A stretch of DNA of 33,217 bases from Pirellula sp. Lineage in GTDB: Bacteria > Planctomycetota > Planctomycetia > Pirellulales > Pirellulaceae. Positions 33,175-33,217 of this stretch are shown one piece after another. Under the pieces are notes generated by a model. That model had not been told where the DNA came from. It was given only the letters and a program-made list of their open reading frames with translations, and searched no databases. How positions within the stretch are numbered: position 1 is the stretch's first letter; each line of letters opens with the position of its first letter. The stretch covers positions 1-33,217 of the forward strand of contig JALOQZ010000011.1 in assembly GCA_025459245.1 (NCBI GenBank), given 5' to 3'. The translations under genes were made by a program, and so were the position numbers.

Positions 33175-33217
33175 ATCGATTGCAACATGTAGAAAAGAGA
33201 AATCAGAACACAGAACA

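Overview
The window reads as a chromosomal segment of a planctomycete, probably in or near the Pirellulales. The best evidence is a PSCyt1/DUF1549/DUF1553 gene followed by a DUF1501 gene, a pair strongly expanded in Planctomycetota. A Hanks-type kinase of more than 1200 residues, a TolQ-like protein with its own leader peptide, a tiny lysine-rich histone-H1-like protein and a Gram-negative lipid A gene (lpxB) agree with this. Most of the segment is housekeeping. I saw no IS elements, CRISPR arrays, rRNA or phage genes.

Layout. 1-4.1 kb (+): the end of a membrane protein, a TolQ/ExbB-like protein, bioA and an Sfp/EntD-type phosphopantetheinyl transferase. 4.1-8.4 kb (-): a phosphate-selective-porin-like protein, a UPF0173 metal hydrolase and dnaK. 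dnaK is divergent from pheA, and the gap between them holds a full match to the sigma-54 promoter consensus aimed at dnaK. 8.7-10.6 kb (+): pheA and a YceH/DUF480 protein. 10.6-15.5 kb (-): a two-gene signalling unit made of a giant kinase and an FHA-EAL protein. 15.7-18.0 kb (-): an outer-membrane-like protein, a SpoU RNA methyltransferase and tRNA-Leu(UAG). 18.1-20.6 kb (+): a P-II protein, lpxB and a histidine phosphatase. 21.1-23.4 kb (+): a PstS-like binding protein and a PDZ/YbaY-like/DUF4214-like secreted protein. 23.4-24.0 kb (-): an unrecognised protein. 24.1-28.5 kb (+): the DUF1549/DUF1553 and DUF1501 pair. 28.6-28.9 kb (-): a 54-residue histone-like gene with a strong terminator. 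29.7-33.2 kb (-): a membrane protein, then coaD, a class III aminotransferase and an M50 protease, the last three with overlapping start and stop codons.

Most interesting is the kinase unit at 10.6-15.5 kb. The kinase appears to carry an N-terminal pseudokinase, a complete Ser/Thr kinase, an SRPBCC domain, a DUF5939-like region with a Cys4 cluster, and a nucleotide-cyclase-like domain whose two metal-binding aspartates are replaced. Directly downstream, 29 bases away, lies a protein with a phosphothreonine-binding FHA domain fused to an EAL c-di-GMP phosphodiesterase domain with intact catalytic residues. This suggests, as inference, a route from Ser/Thr phosphorylation to c-di-GMP breakdown. 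Other points of note are the sigma-54 element upstream of dnaK, the short histone-like gene, the residue insertion in the P-II B-loop, and the coaD-aminotransferase-M50 coupling.
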